This document shows positions 57,616 to 64,000 of a stretch of DNA of 64,000 nucleotides, piece after piece (the first letter of the stretch is position 1; each line of letters opens with the position of its first letter). The notes below the pieces were generated by a model, which did not search any database, had not been told where the DNA came from, and was given only the letters and a program-made list of their open reading frames with translations. Position numbers and translations under genes: made by a program. Origin of the DNA: JARRON01 sp037383845 (GTDB lineage: Bacteria; Pseudomonadota; Gammaproteobacteria; Steroidobacterales; XN24); contig JARRON010000002.1 of assembly GCA_037383845.1 (NCBI GenBank), positions 15,643 to 79,642 on the forward strand. The letters are read 5' to 3'.

Positions 57616-58875
57616 ATGAGCTTTGTCACCTGCCTTCGCGGAATCGGTTCCGGCGTGGAATACCCCCCGGGGACCGTCATGAACCTCTGCCCGGTGGACG
57701 GCCGTCCCGTGGAGATGGTGCTGGACCTGGACCGCCTTGCCCGGGAACGCCCCGGCCTTGCCTGGTACGACCCGGGGCGGCGGGACATGTGGCGCTTCGG
57801 CGGCCTGCTGGCGCTGGACGCCGCGGACCCGGCCGACGCGGGCTGCATCGTCAGCCTCGGCGAGGGGGCCACGCCGCTGCTGGATGTGTCCCGCCACGTC
57901 AGCGCGCGCCGGGGCGCATTCCGGCTGCTGCTGAAGGACGAGGGCAGGGCCTGGCCCGGCTACGGCGTCAATCCTACCCGCAGTTTCAAGGACCGCGGGA
58001 TGTCCATGGTCGTGTCCATGGCCCGCCGGCTGGGCCTGTCGCGCTTGGTCGTGCCCACCCAGGGCAACGCGGGGGACTCCCTGGTGGAATACGGCCGGGC
58101 GGCCGGCCTGGACGTTGCCGTGGTCATGCCCTCGGACACGCCCGGCGCGATCCTGGGACGGGTGGCGGCCGCCGCCCGTACCGACAGCCGGGTCCACCTT
58201 GACCTGGTGGAGGGAACGATCCGGGAGGCCGGGGCCCGGGTGCGGGAGCGCTGGCTGCCGGAAGGCTGGTTCAGCGTGGCGACGTTCTTCGAACCCGGCT
58301 GGCGCATCGAGGGCAAGAAGACCCTCGGTCTCGAACTGGCCGAACCGCCGACGCCCGGCAGTCCCTGGCGGCTGCCCGACGTGATTGTCTATCCCACCGG
58401 CGGCGGCACGGGGGTGCTGGGCATGTGGAAGGCGTTCGACGAGCTCCAGGCGCTCGGGCTGGTGGACAGCCGGCGGCCCCGAATGATCGCCGTGCAGAGC
58501 GATGCTACGTCGCCCCTGGTCGCCGCCTTCGATGCCGGGGCGGCGGACTCCACGGCTGGGCGCGCGGGCAGCACCCTGGCCACCGGCCTGAACGTCCCCG
58601 GCGGTCTCGGGCACTTTCGCGTGCTTCAGATCCTGCGCGACAGTGGCGGGGCTGCGGTGGCCGTTGCCGAGGCGTCCATCGGCCCGGCGATGATCGCCGC
58701 GCGGCGGGAGCTGGGATTCCCGGTGAGCCCCGAAGGCGCGGCCTGCCTGGCGGCACTGCCGGGGCTGGCTGCATCGGCGCTGATCCGGCCGGGGGACGAT
58801 GTCGTCGTGGTGAACACCGGGGCGGCGGAGAAATACCTGCCCGACGTGCGGCCCTGGCTGGAGGCGCCGGTCTAG
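57616..58875 (+). CDS. Threonine-synthase-like PLP enzyme
   Basis: 419 residues of fold type II. K125 in NPTRSFKDRGMSM is the PLP lysine; PTQGNAGDSLVEYGRAAG, YPTGGGTGVLGMWKAFDE and the C-terminal NTGAAEKY segment fit threonine synthases. The usual zinc-ribbon-like N-terminus of these enzymes (two Cys pairs) is reduced to two cysteines, C6 and C25. It may be a bona fide threonine synthase or a paralogue acting on a related amino acid, since no homoserine genes are nearby. ATG at 57616. Confidence 0.82.
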   Translation: MSFVTCLRGIGSGVEYPPGTVMNLCPVDGRPVEMVLDLDRLARERPGLAWYDPGRRDMWRFGGLLALDAADPADAGCIVSLGEGATPLLDVSRHVSARRGAFRLLLKDEGRAWPGYGVNPTRSFKDRGMSMVVSMARRLGLSRLVVPTQGNAGDSLVEYGRAAGLDVAVVMPSDTPGAILGRVAAAARTDSRVHLDLVEGTIREAGARVRERWLPEGWFSVATFFEPGWRIEGKKTLGLELAEPPTPGSPWRLPDVIVYPTGGGTGVLGMWKAFDELQALGLVDSRRPRMIAVQSDATSPLVAAFDAGAADSTAGRAGSTLATGLNVPGGLGHFRVLQILRDSGGAAVAVAEASIGPAMIAARRELGFPVSPEGAACLAALPGLAASALIRPGDDVVVVNTGAAEKYLPDVRPWLEAPV

Positions 58876-58902
58876 CCCGGCTGCGCGGGAGAGTATTCAA
58901 CC

Positions 58903-58941
58903 GCCCTTCTCCCCGGCCGGGCAAAGGGCTGGGATGGGGGC
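58903..58941 (+). repeat. Palindromic repeat, copy A (degenerate)
   Basis: GCCCTTCTCCCCGG, then a short centre, then AAAGGGCTGGGATGGGGGC: same order as copy B but with an imperfect stem. The trailing GGGATG-GGGG matches copy B. Confidence 0.6.
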
Positions 58942-58984
58942 AGCACCCGGCACTGCGTCCGGCGACCCCGCAAGTTCCGCCGTT

Positions 58985-59021
58985 CACCCCTCACGCCGCC
59001 GGCGGGGAGAGGGGATGAGTG
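58985..59021 (+). repeat. Palindromic repeat, copy C (short)
   Basis: CACCCCTCACGCCGCC then GGCGGGGAGAGGGGATGAGTG: the shared core GCCGGCGGGGAGA and the GGATGAG tail place it in the same family, but the arms differ. Confidence 0.45.
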
Positions 59022-59155
59022 TCAGGCCTGCGGCCCCGGTGGCGCGAGGGCGAAAGGCCGCAGCAGGCGGAATGGCTCTCCTCGACGCGGGAGAATCCGG
59101 CAGCGCCGTGCCAAGGTCCAGCGCCACTGCGGAAGCGTCCCGATCCGGACTCGGA

Positions 59156-59196
59156 AGCCCTTCTCCCCCGCCGGGAGAAGGGCTGGGATGAGGGGC
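59156..59196 (+). repeat. Palindromic repeat, copy B (perfect 12-bp stem)
   Basis: AGCCCTTCTCCC and GGGAGAAGGGCT flank the five-base loop CCGCC, a perfect 12-base stem, followed by GGGATGAGGGGC. No run of T follows, so it is not a canonical terminator, though it could block RNA decay or pausing polymerases. Similar CTCCC/GGGAG elements are widespread in GC-rich proteobacteria. Confidence 0.7.
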
Positions 59197-59205
59197 TTTC
59201 GCCGG

Positions 59206-59877
59206 CTACCAGGGCAGCCGCTGCCCCTTGGCGTGCCAGAAGCTTCCCGTGTTCTCCATGGTCAGCTCATCCATCCGGGCGATGAGTCCCGCGGCCGCTT
59301 CCGCGGGTTCCACGTCGCCCTGCTGGCCCGTCATGTCGGTGCGCACGAAGCCAGGGTGGAGCAGCGCGACGGCGATCTCCCGGTCCTTGAGGTCCATGGC
59401 CAGGGACTTCCCGGCGGCGTTCACGGCGGCCTTGCTCATCCGGTAGCCGTAGTAACCGCCGGAATCGTTGTCCGCGATGGAGCCCATGCGGCTGGTGACG
59501 ATGCCGACCCGGGCCCCGGGGGCCAGGTTGTCAAGGAGCGCCCGGGTCACGAGCAGCGGGCCTACTGCGTTGACCCGGAACTGGTCGTAGATCCCCTCCA
59601 GGGCATCCTTCCCGATGGCGTCCAGCCCGTCGGAACGAAGTACGCCTGCGTTGTTCAGCAGCCAGTTGATGGCGAAGCCCTCCAGGGAATCCGCCAGGCG
59701 CTTTACGTCATCCGGGTCGGAGACATCGATGCCCTTCTCGATGCGGACATTGAGTCCTTCGAGCTCTCCGGAAGGCTCGCGGCACACGGCGATGACCCTG
59801 TCACCCCGCTCGGCCAGCTGTCGGCAGACCTGCAGGCCGATTCCGCGATTGGCGCCGGTGACGAGGCAGTTGGCCAT
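59206..59877 (-). CDS. SDR oxidoreductase (short, carbonyl-reductase-like)
   Basis: 223 residues: TGANRGIG cofactor loop at about 7-14, NNAGVLRSDG, VTSRMGSIADN and Y-x3-K in YRMSKAA. The SxxS-type VTSRMGS and PGFVRTDMTGQQGDVEPAEA resemble the carbonyl reductase/YdfG-like C-factor group. ATG with AGGAG eight bases upstream. A 71-base divergent gap separates it from the lipoprotein at 59949. Substrate unknown. Confidence 0.87.
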   Translation of the reverse strand: MANCLVTGANRGIGLQVCRQLAERGDRVIAVCREPSGELEGLNVRIEKGIDVSDPDDVKRLADSLEGFAINWLLNNAGVLRSDGLDAIGKDALEGIYDQFRVNAVGPLLVTRALLDNLAPGARVGIVTSRMGSIADNDSGGYYGYRMSKAAVNAAGKSLAMDLKDREIAVALLHPGFVRTDMTGQQGDVEPAEAAAGLIARMDELTMENTGSFWHAKGQRLPW

Positions 59878-59948
59878 GGTAAGTGCTCCTTGTTCGAGTT
59901 GAGGCGAAAAGTATAGGCGCCGGAACCCCGGCCCGCTAAAGTGGCCCC

Positions 59949-60488
59949 ATGAAGAAAAGCCTCGCTGTATTGATCTGCATGGCGCTTGCAGGTTGCGTGA
60001 CGCCAGTCCCGGAACCCGCCGTGGAGGCGCCCGCTGTTCTGGACCTAAGCGGCACCGACGAATCCGGGGCCGGGGTGCTGCTGGGCTCCTACCTGCTGGC
60101 CCGCGGCTACGCCGTGGAGCCGCTGGCGCCGGGAAGTCTCGCGGCCACCGCGCCGGACGGCGACGCCTTTTCACTCCAGATCCAGCTGGACCCCACGGGC
60201 CTGGACAGGCTGCTGTTGTCCCGGGTCTACCCGGTCCGCGAAGGCCTCGATCCGGGCGTCGTAGAGAGGTTTGCCGGCGAACTCAACGCCATGCTGAACG
60301 TCGGCGTCTTCTCGGCCTATCCTCCCGGCGTCCGGCTGCTGTCGCCGCTGCCCTTTGTCGACACTCTCGAACCGGGCCTGCTGGATGCGTTCATCGCGTT
60401 CACCGGCGAAGTCTCCGCGGCCGTGGAGCGGGTCGAGGACGGCCGGCCGATCCTCTCGACGCTTGAGGCCCCCGGGGCCAGTCGCTAA
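59949..60488 (+). CDS. Hypothetical lipoprotein
   Basis: 179 residues. MKKSLAVLICMALAGC is a short lipoprotein signal with lipobox LAGC, cleavage before C16. The mature part begins with a Pro/Glu-rich linker, then a compact domain: SYLLARGYAVEPLAPGSLAA, RLLLSRVYPVREGLDPGVVE, ELNAMLNVGVFSAYPPGVRL. I recognise no family with confidence; the alternation resembles small YbjN-like folds. Outer-membrane attachment is likely (Val at +2). Confidence 0.7.
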   Translation: MKKSLAVLICMALAGCVTPVPEPAVEAPAVLDLSGTDESGAGVLLGSYLLARGYAVEPLAPGSLAATAPDGDAFSLQIQLDPTGLDRLLLSRVYPVREGLDPGVVERFAGELNAMLNVGVFSAYPPGVRLLSPLPFVDTLEPGLLDAFIAFTGEVSAAVERVEDGRPILSTLEAPGASR

Positions 60489-60536
60489 CCTTCCGACACC
60501 CTTCCAAGGAGGTCCTGACCTCCCAGGAGTCCGCCC

Positions 60537-61034
60537 ATGACGGTTACCGTTCGCGCCCGCCACCAGTACTCCCACCCGGTGACGAAAGTCTGGAAGGTGT
60601 TCACCACGCCGGAGTTCTACCAGGACAAGTTCGAGGGCGTGGGGGCCCGCAACGTGGAGGTGCTGTCGTCGGATTCGGACGACGGCGAGTTCAGTATCGA
60701 GACCACCCGCGAAGTTCCGCTGGATGTGCCGTCGGTGCTCAAGACGTTCCTGGGCGAGTGGAACGCCATGCTCCAGAACGAGCACTGGGAAGAAGACGAC
60801 GGCGAGTACGTCAACGAACTGGAGATGTCCGGGGACGGCGTCCCGGCCCGGATGACCGGCAGCATGCGGCTGAAGCCCAGCGGCAAGGGCTGCGTCAACG
60901 AGGTGGAGATCACCATCAAGGCGCAGGTGCCCCTGGTAGGCAAGAAACTCGAGGCGTTCATCGCGAAGGGCACGGAGGCCCAGCTGGCCGCGGAGTACGA
61001 CTTCATCCGCGGCTACCTCAAGAAGAAGAAATAA
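60537..61034 (+). CDS. DUF2505 family protein
   Basis: 165 residues; CAAGGAGG lies upstream, though nearly 30 bases away, so the exact ribosome site is unclear. SHPVTKVWKVFTTPEFYQDK and the ending AFIAKGTEAQLAAEYDFIRG are DUF2505 hallmarks. The fold is predicted to be START/SRPBCC-like with a hydrophobic cavity, so lipid or other hydrophobic ligand binding is possible. A Lys-rich tail (LKKKK) ends it. Followed at once by a strong terminator. Confidence 0.85.
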   Translation: MTVTVRARHQYSHPVTKVWKVFTTPEFYQDKFEGVGARNVEVLSSDSDDGEFSIETTREVPLDVPSVLKTFLGEWNAMLQNEHWEEDDGEYVNELEMSGDGVPARMTGSMRLKPSGKGCVNEVEITIKAQVPLVGKKLEAFIAKGTEAQLAAEYDFIRGYLKKKK

Positions 61035-61039
61035 AGAAC

Positions 61040-61072
61040 GCCGCCGGCGACGATCCGGCGGCGCCTTTCTTC
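61040..61072 (+). terminator. Rho-independent terminator (probably bidirectional)
   Basis: GCCGCCGG (61040-61047), loop CGACGAT and CCGGCGGC (61055-61062) form a perfect eight-base GC stem, followed by GCCTTTCTTC. The opposite strand ends its stem with GTTCTTTATTT, so it can also stop the convergent DUF2333 transcript. Confidence 0.85.
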
Positions 61073-61074
61073 GA

Positions 61075-62067
61075 TCAGCCCTGGTCCAGCAGTTCGCGCA
61101 GGTTGGTGATGGCCTGGGTGGCCCGGGACAGGTAGGACGCCATCACCAGGGAATGATTGGCGAAGATCCCGTAGCCGGTCCCGTTGAGCACGACGGGGCT
61201 GCGCATGGGTGCCAGGCTGGCCTCGAGTTCCCGGATCACCTGCCGGATGCTGACTTCCGCGTTCTTGTCCGTGAGCACCTGCCGGAAGTCGTACTCGATC
61301 GCCCGCAGGAAATGCACCAGGGCCCAGGCCGTCCCGCGGGCCTCGTAGAACACGTCGTCGATCTCCAGCCAGGGCGTCTTCACGGCCACGTCCGACGGGG
61401 CCGGCTGGCTGGCCTCGGCCGACGGGTCGCCCGCGAGATCCGTGTTCACCCGCAGCTGTCCCACGCTTGCAGACAGGCGCTGGGACAGGTTGCCCAGGCG
61501 CTTCTCCACCACGGCCAGCCACTCCCTCAGGTTGTCCGCCCGGGCATAGAACTGGGCCTGGGGATCGGAGCCGTCCTCCAGGCGCCGGAGATAGGCCTCG
61601 AGGTGCCGGATGGCCTCTTTGTACTTGGACTCGCTGGCGGGCAGGATCCAGCTGTTGCTGTCGAAATTGAAGTTGGGCTCGGCTTCCGCCAGGTCCGGGT
61701 CCTCGATGGACTGGGTCTGGGAGCGGCTGAAGTCGTTGCGCAGCACCCGCGACAAATCGCGCACCTGGACCAGCACGCCGTATTCCCAGTTGGGGATGTT
61801 GTCCAGGAACACCGACGGCGGCGTGATGTCGTTGGTGAGATATCCGCCAGGTTTCTCCAGCAGCGTCCGCGCCACTTCCGCCAGGGTGTCCGCCGTCGCG
61901 TAGCCGGTCACCGTGGGCTTGTTCTGTTTCTCCCAGCGCACCCAGAAAACGTCGGGCTCCCGGGACCAGTACCAGCCCACCACGCACATGACGACGAACA
62001 GCACGCCCAGGGTGATGGCGATGACTTTCGGCCAGGGACCGCGGCCGGCAGGATTCTTGGGGACCAT
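61075..62067 (-). CDS. DUF2333 family membrane protein
   Basis: 330 residues. One membrane helix near the N-terminus (VIAITLGVLFVVMCVVGWYW) and a periplasmic helical domain with GYATADTLAEVARTLLEKPG, GGYLTNDITPPSVFLDNIPN, WEYGVLVQVRDLSRVLRNDF and WLEIDDVFYEARGTAWALVH, the DUF2333 pattern. Function unknown; common in gammaproteobacteria. ATG at 62067; a 44-base gap lies before the divergent MDR gene. Confidence 0.9.
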   Translation of the reverse strand: MVPKNPAGRGPWPKVIAITLGVLFVVMCVVGWYWSREPDVFWVRWEKQNKPTVTGYATADTLAEVARTLLEKPGGYLTNDITPPSVFLDNIPNWEYGVLVQVRDLSRVLRNDFSRSQTQSIEDPDLAEAEPNFNFDSNSWILPASESKYKEAIRHLEAYLRRLEDGSDPQAQFYARADNLREWLAVVEKRLGNLSQRLSASVGQLRVNTDLAGDPSAEASQPAPSDVAVKTPWLEIDDVFYEARGTAWALVHFLRAIEYDFRQVLTDKNAEVSIRQVIRELEASLAPMRSPVVLNGTGYGIFANHSLVMASYLSRATQAITNLRELLDQG

Positions 62068-62111
62068 GGGAAAACTCCGATTGATGCTGTGCAGGATTGT
62101 AGCCTGAGCCC

Positions 62112-63092
62112 ATGGGTGTCCAAGAAACAGCCGGGAGCATGCGGGCGATCGTCGCGACCGGCCGGGGCGGCAACGAGGTGCTGGAGCTCCAGCGGCGGGC
62201 GGTGCCTTCGCCCGGACCGGGGGAGCTGCTGGTGCGCGTGGCCGCCGCGGCGGTCAATCCCCGGGACTGGATGATCCGCAGCGGCCGCTATCCCCTCCAG
62301 TTCCTGCTGCCGAAGTCCGGGCTGGTGCTGGGCAGCGACCTGGCCGGCGAAGTGGTCGCATTGGGCGGCGGGTGCACCCGGTTCAACGTGGGTGACCGGG
62401 TGCACGCCATGCAGCCGGGTCGTCGGTTCGGCGCTTTCGCGGACTATGCCGTGGTGCCCGAAGGGGTGGCCGCGGCGATTCCGGAGGGCCTGTCCGATGC
62501 GGAGGCCGCCGCCATGACCCTGGTGGGCCTGACCGCCTGGCAGGGCCTGGTGGAGCAGGCGAAGCTCGAACGAGGCCAGGAGGTCCTGGTCATCGGCGCA
62601 TCGGGAGGGGTCGGCCACATGGCGGTACAGGTCGCCGTCGGTCTGGGGGCGCGGGTGACCGGGGTCTCCAGCGCCGACAGCGCCGGGTTGGTGCGGGAGC
62701 TGGGCGCGGCGGAGGTGATCGACCGCAAGGCGGAGCGCTTCCAGGACACCGGGCGCCGGTGGGACGTGATCTTCGACGCCTTCGGGGCGGCCGGGTTCGG
62801 CGCCAGCCGCGTCGCGCTCGCCGACGGGGGTGTCTACGTGAGCACCTGGCCCACGCCGAAGGTCATCGCCGCCAGCCTGGCCACGCGCCTGGCGCCCCGG
62901 GCCCGGCAGTGCCGCCTGGTGGCCGTGCGTTCCGACGGCGAGGACCTGGCGGCCCTGGACGATCTCGTTGCCCGCGGCAGCGTCCGGCCGAGGGTTGCCC
63001 GGACCTTCCCGCTGGAGGAGGTCGCGGCGGCTTTCGACGCCAGCCGGAGCTTCTCCACCCGGGGCAAGCTGGTGCTGGAAATCGCGCGCTGA
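62112..63092 (+). CDS. Quinone-oxidoreductase-like MDR enzyme
   Basis: 326 residues without zinc ligands: AAAVNPRDWMIRSGRYP, GSDLAGEVVALGG, and the NADPH loop VIGASGGVGHMAVQVAVGLG place it with quinone oxidoreductase-like medium-chain dehydrogenases. Electron acceptor unknown. Starts at 62112 or, as the conserved region suggests, the ATG at 62139 (MRAIVATGRGG); neither has a strong ribosome site. Confidence 0.87.
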   Translation: MGVQETAGSMRAIVATGRGGNEVLELQRRAVPSPGPGELLVRVAAAAVNPRDWMIRSGRYPLQFLLPKSGLVLGSDLAGEVVALGGGCTRFNVGDRVHAMQPGRRFGAFADYAVVPEGVAAAIPEGLSDAEAAAMTLVGLTAWQGLVEQAKLERGQEVLVIGASGGVGHMAVQVAVGLGARVTGVSSADSAGLVRELGAAEVIDRKAERFQDTGRRWDVIFDAFGAAGFGASRVALADGGVYVSTWPTPKVIAASLATRLAPRARQCRLVAVRSDGEDLAALDDLVARGSVRPRVARTFPLEEVAAAFDASRSFSTRGKLVLEIAR

Positions 63093-63405
63093 GGCCGGCA
63101 AGGGCCCGCATAGCCCGGGGATTTGACAGAATCCCGTGCCGCTTGTCGGGGCGGGTCTGCCGTTTGTCGGTGGCGGGTCCAGCGGTCCCGCGCGGGTGCG
63201 GCGCAACGTCCAGACCACTCGGTTTGGGCAGAAATATTAGCGTGGTCAGTGGGTTGGGCGCCTTCGGAAAGTCGGCCCTGGGTCGGGACGCGCCGCGCGG
63301 GCCAGGCCGAGGTGCTTGTCCGCAGTGACGCAGTTCACAAACCCCTCCACGTCCGCCGCCTAGAATCTGCGTCGGACAAACACGCCCGGGCCAACGGGAG
63401 CAGAC
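63093..63405. other. Intergenic stretch upstream of the pilin cluster
   Basis: No gene found. It holds a two-copy tandem repeat (63138-63180), a TTGACA hexamer at 63123-63128 and an AT-rich patch GCAGAAATATTAGCG near 63228-63242. TAGAAT at 63361-63366 is a possible -10 for the pilins but its -35 spacing is not good. GGGAGC precedes the ATG. Confidence 0.5.
63138..63180 (+). repeat. Two-copy tandem repeat upstream of pilin genes
   Basis: GCCGCTTGTCGGGGCGGGTC (63138-63157) and GCCGTTTGTCGGTGGCGGGTC (63159-63179) are nearly identical, adjacent and in the same direction, with one base inserted. Two tandem sites are typical of regulator binding, but could be a chance duplication. Confidence 0.55.
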
Positions 63406-63939
63406 ATGGGGAATCAGCGGGGTTTCACCCTGGCAGAGTTGCTGATCACGATCGTGATTCTCGCGATCCTCGCCGGTATCGGCGTGCCCGCGCTGCGGGA
63501 CGTGGTGCTCTCCAACCGGCAGACCGCCGCGGTGAACGATCTCGTGACCGCGCTCCAGGTCGCACGAAGCCACGCGATATCCCGCGGCGAAGGCCGCGAC
63601 CTTTACACGGCCGCCGATCCTACCGTCGTGGTCTGTGCCAGCGCGGACGGCGCCAGCTGCGGCGGCGGCTGGGAAGACGGATGGATCATCTTCCGGGATC
63701 CCGACGGCGACGGAAGTCCCGCGGCAGGCGACGGAGGGGTTCTCCGGGTCTTCGAAGGCCCCAGGAGCCAGGCCATCAGCTCGGGCGGCGTCGGCATTGT
63801 GCGTTTCAGGCGGGACGGTCGCGTGGGCGCGCCGATGAGCTTCACATTCTGTGACGAGCGCGGCGTGGCCTACGGGCGCTCGATCAATATCGACTTCACG
63901 GGTCGGCCCAGCACCAGCAAGGCCACGGTTTGCCCCTGA
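63406..63939 (+). CDS. GspH/FimT-type minor pseudopilin
   Basis: 177 residues. MGNQRG-FTLAELL is a class III prepilin leader: cleavage after Gly6 leaves N-terminal Phe with Glu5. The hydrophobic helix LLITIVILAILAGIGVPALR follows, then AVNDLVTALQVARSHAISRG, typical of FimT/GspH. A cysteine pair (VVCASADGASC) and a C-terminal FTFCDERG/ATVCP suggest disulphides. It starts a minor-pilin cluster, so it likely belongs to type IV pili (FimT) rather than a Gsp system. Confidence 0.88.
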   Translation: MGNQRGFTLAELLITIVILAILAGIGVPALRDVVLSNRQTAAVNDLVTALQVARSHAISRGEGRDLYTAADPTVVVCASADGASCGGGWEDGWIIFRDPDGDGSPAAGDGGVLRVFEGPRSQAISSGGVGIVRFRRDGRVGAPMSFTFCDERGVAYGRSINIDFTGRPSTSKATVCP

Positions 63940-63949
63940 GGTGGAAACG

Positions 63950-64000
63950 ATGCAAGTGAACACACGTCAGCAGCAGGGCTTCACCCTTATCGAGGTACTC
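63950..64000 (+). CDS. Next prepilin-type gene, PilV/minor pilin (runs off the right edge)
   Basis: The 17 visible codons give MQVNTRQQQG-FTLIEVL, a class III prepilin leader with cleavage after the Gly and the Glu5 (FTLIE) in place. GGTGGAAAC lies just before the ATG, ten bases after the FimT stop. Its position directly after fimT fits PilV in the usual fimT-pilV-pilW order. Confidence 0.75.
   Translation, partial: MQVNTRQQQGFTLIEVL

Larger units (their letters stand above)
58876..59205. other. Intergenic stretch with palindromic repeats
   Basis: No gene is seen in these 330 bases between two convergent genes. The stretch holds three related palindromic copies listed separately; between them is unremarkable GC-rich sequence. 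Confidence 0.6.

Noticed and set aside
63123..63128. TTGACA as the pilin promoter -35
   Set aside because: No -10 occurs 16-18 bases downstream on the same strand; GC-rich sequence follows.
1..64000. tRNA or rRNA genes and mobile elements
   Set aside because: No stretch folds by eye into a tRNA with CCA end, no rRNA-like conserved block, and no transposase or integrase was seen.

Overview
The window is a 64 kb piece of a strongly GC-rich bacterial chromosome. The gene content points to a gammaproteobacterium: an enterobacterial-type FadE, RraA, NudC, PurT, a complete pspF/pspABC locus with a sigma-54 promoter, ExeA/GspA-GspB, a FlhC-like regulator, DUF2333, and type IV pilus minor pilins. 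I cannot name the genus; a free-living GC-rich lineage near the Chromatiales/Ectothiorhodospiraceae or Nevskiales would fit. Coding density is very high, with many 1-4 base start/stop overlaps. I see no rRNA, tRNA, CRISPR array, insertion sequence or prophage, so this reads as core chromosome rather than an island.

Layout. 1-5.1 kb: housekeeping and maintenance genes on the minus strand (S9 peptidase fragment, NRDE/TANGO2 protein, nudC, rraA, an orphan FlhC-like regulator), a divergent unknown gene and a MEST-like hydrolase. 5.2-7.7 kb: YadG/YadH-type ABC exporter and a SRAP (YedK) protein. 7.7-19.6 kb, minus: a transsulfuration-type PLP enzyme, a DAK2-DegV fusion, gspB-gspA, dinB, a zinc-ribbon membrane protein, fadE and mdh. 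19.7-23.6 kb, plus: a self-contained unit with its own promoter and operator (29-residue peptide, YtrA-type GntR regulator, ABC-2 transporter, BON lipoprotein, DUF4097 repeat protein). 23.6-26.8 kb, minus: purT broken by an amber codon, and a Kef-type antiporter. 27-31 kb: AI-2E-family permease and the phage-shock locus. 31-35.5 kb: LolD/FtsX-type ABC transporter with an AttH/lipocalin-like lipoprotein. 35.5-46.4 kb: alcohol dehydrogenase, GGDEF/EAL protein, bactofilin, DUF6279 lipoprotein, tandem fadD genes with DUF3108, orphan TonB and a nitroreductase. 46.4-51.4 kb, minus: a promoter-led operon of histidine phosphatase, acyl-CoA dehydrogenase, APH-type kinase and SDR, followed by small membrane proteins. 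51.5-54.8 kb, plus: SDR, saccharopine-dehydrogenase-like reductase, YheT-type hydrolase and DoxX-like protein. 54.9-63.1 kb: lipid ABC exporter, GDPD, threonine-synthase-like enzyme, SDR, lipoprotein, DUF2505, DUF2333 and a quinone-oxidoreductase-like MDR. 63.4 kb to the edge: start of a minor-pilin cluster.

How the genes work together. Two themes stand out. Fatty-acid and acyl-CoA metabolism includes fadE, two fadD, the ACAD/kinase/SDR operon, the DAK2-DegV fusion and the SDR/reductase/hydrolase operon. Envelope maintenance includes psp, GntR-ABC-BON-DUF4097, LolD-FtsX-AttH, the lipid exporter, bactofilin and GspAB. The most interesting candidates for new biology are: (i) the GntR/small peptide/ABC/BON/DUF4097 unit; (ii) the psp operon with an extra PspC-domain protein and a small membrane protein sharing PspC's C-terminal tail; (iii) the ACAD10/11-like split operon, probably for 4-hydroxyacyl-CoA breakdown; and (iv) the orphan FlhC-like regulator with its unknown divergent neighbour. 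purT carries a stop exactly in its ATP-binding loop, which is either a real loss of function or a base-call error.
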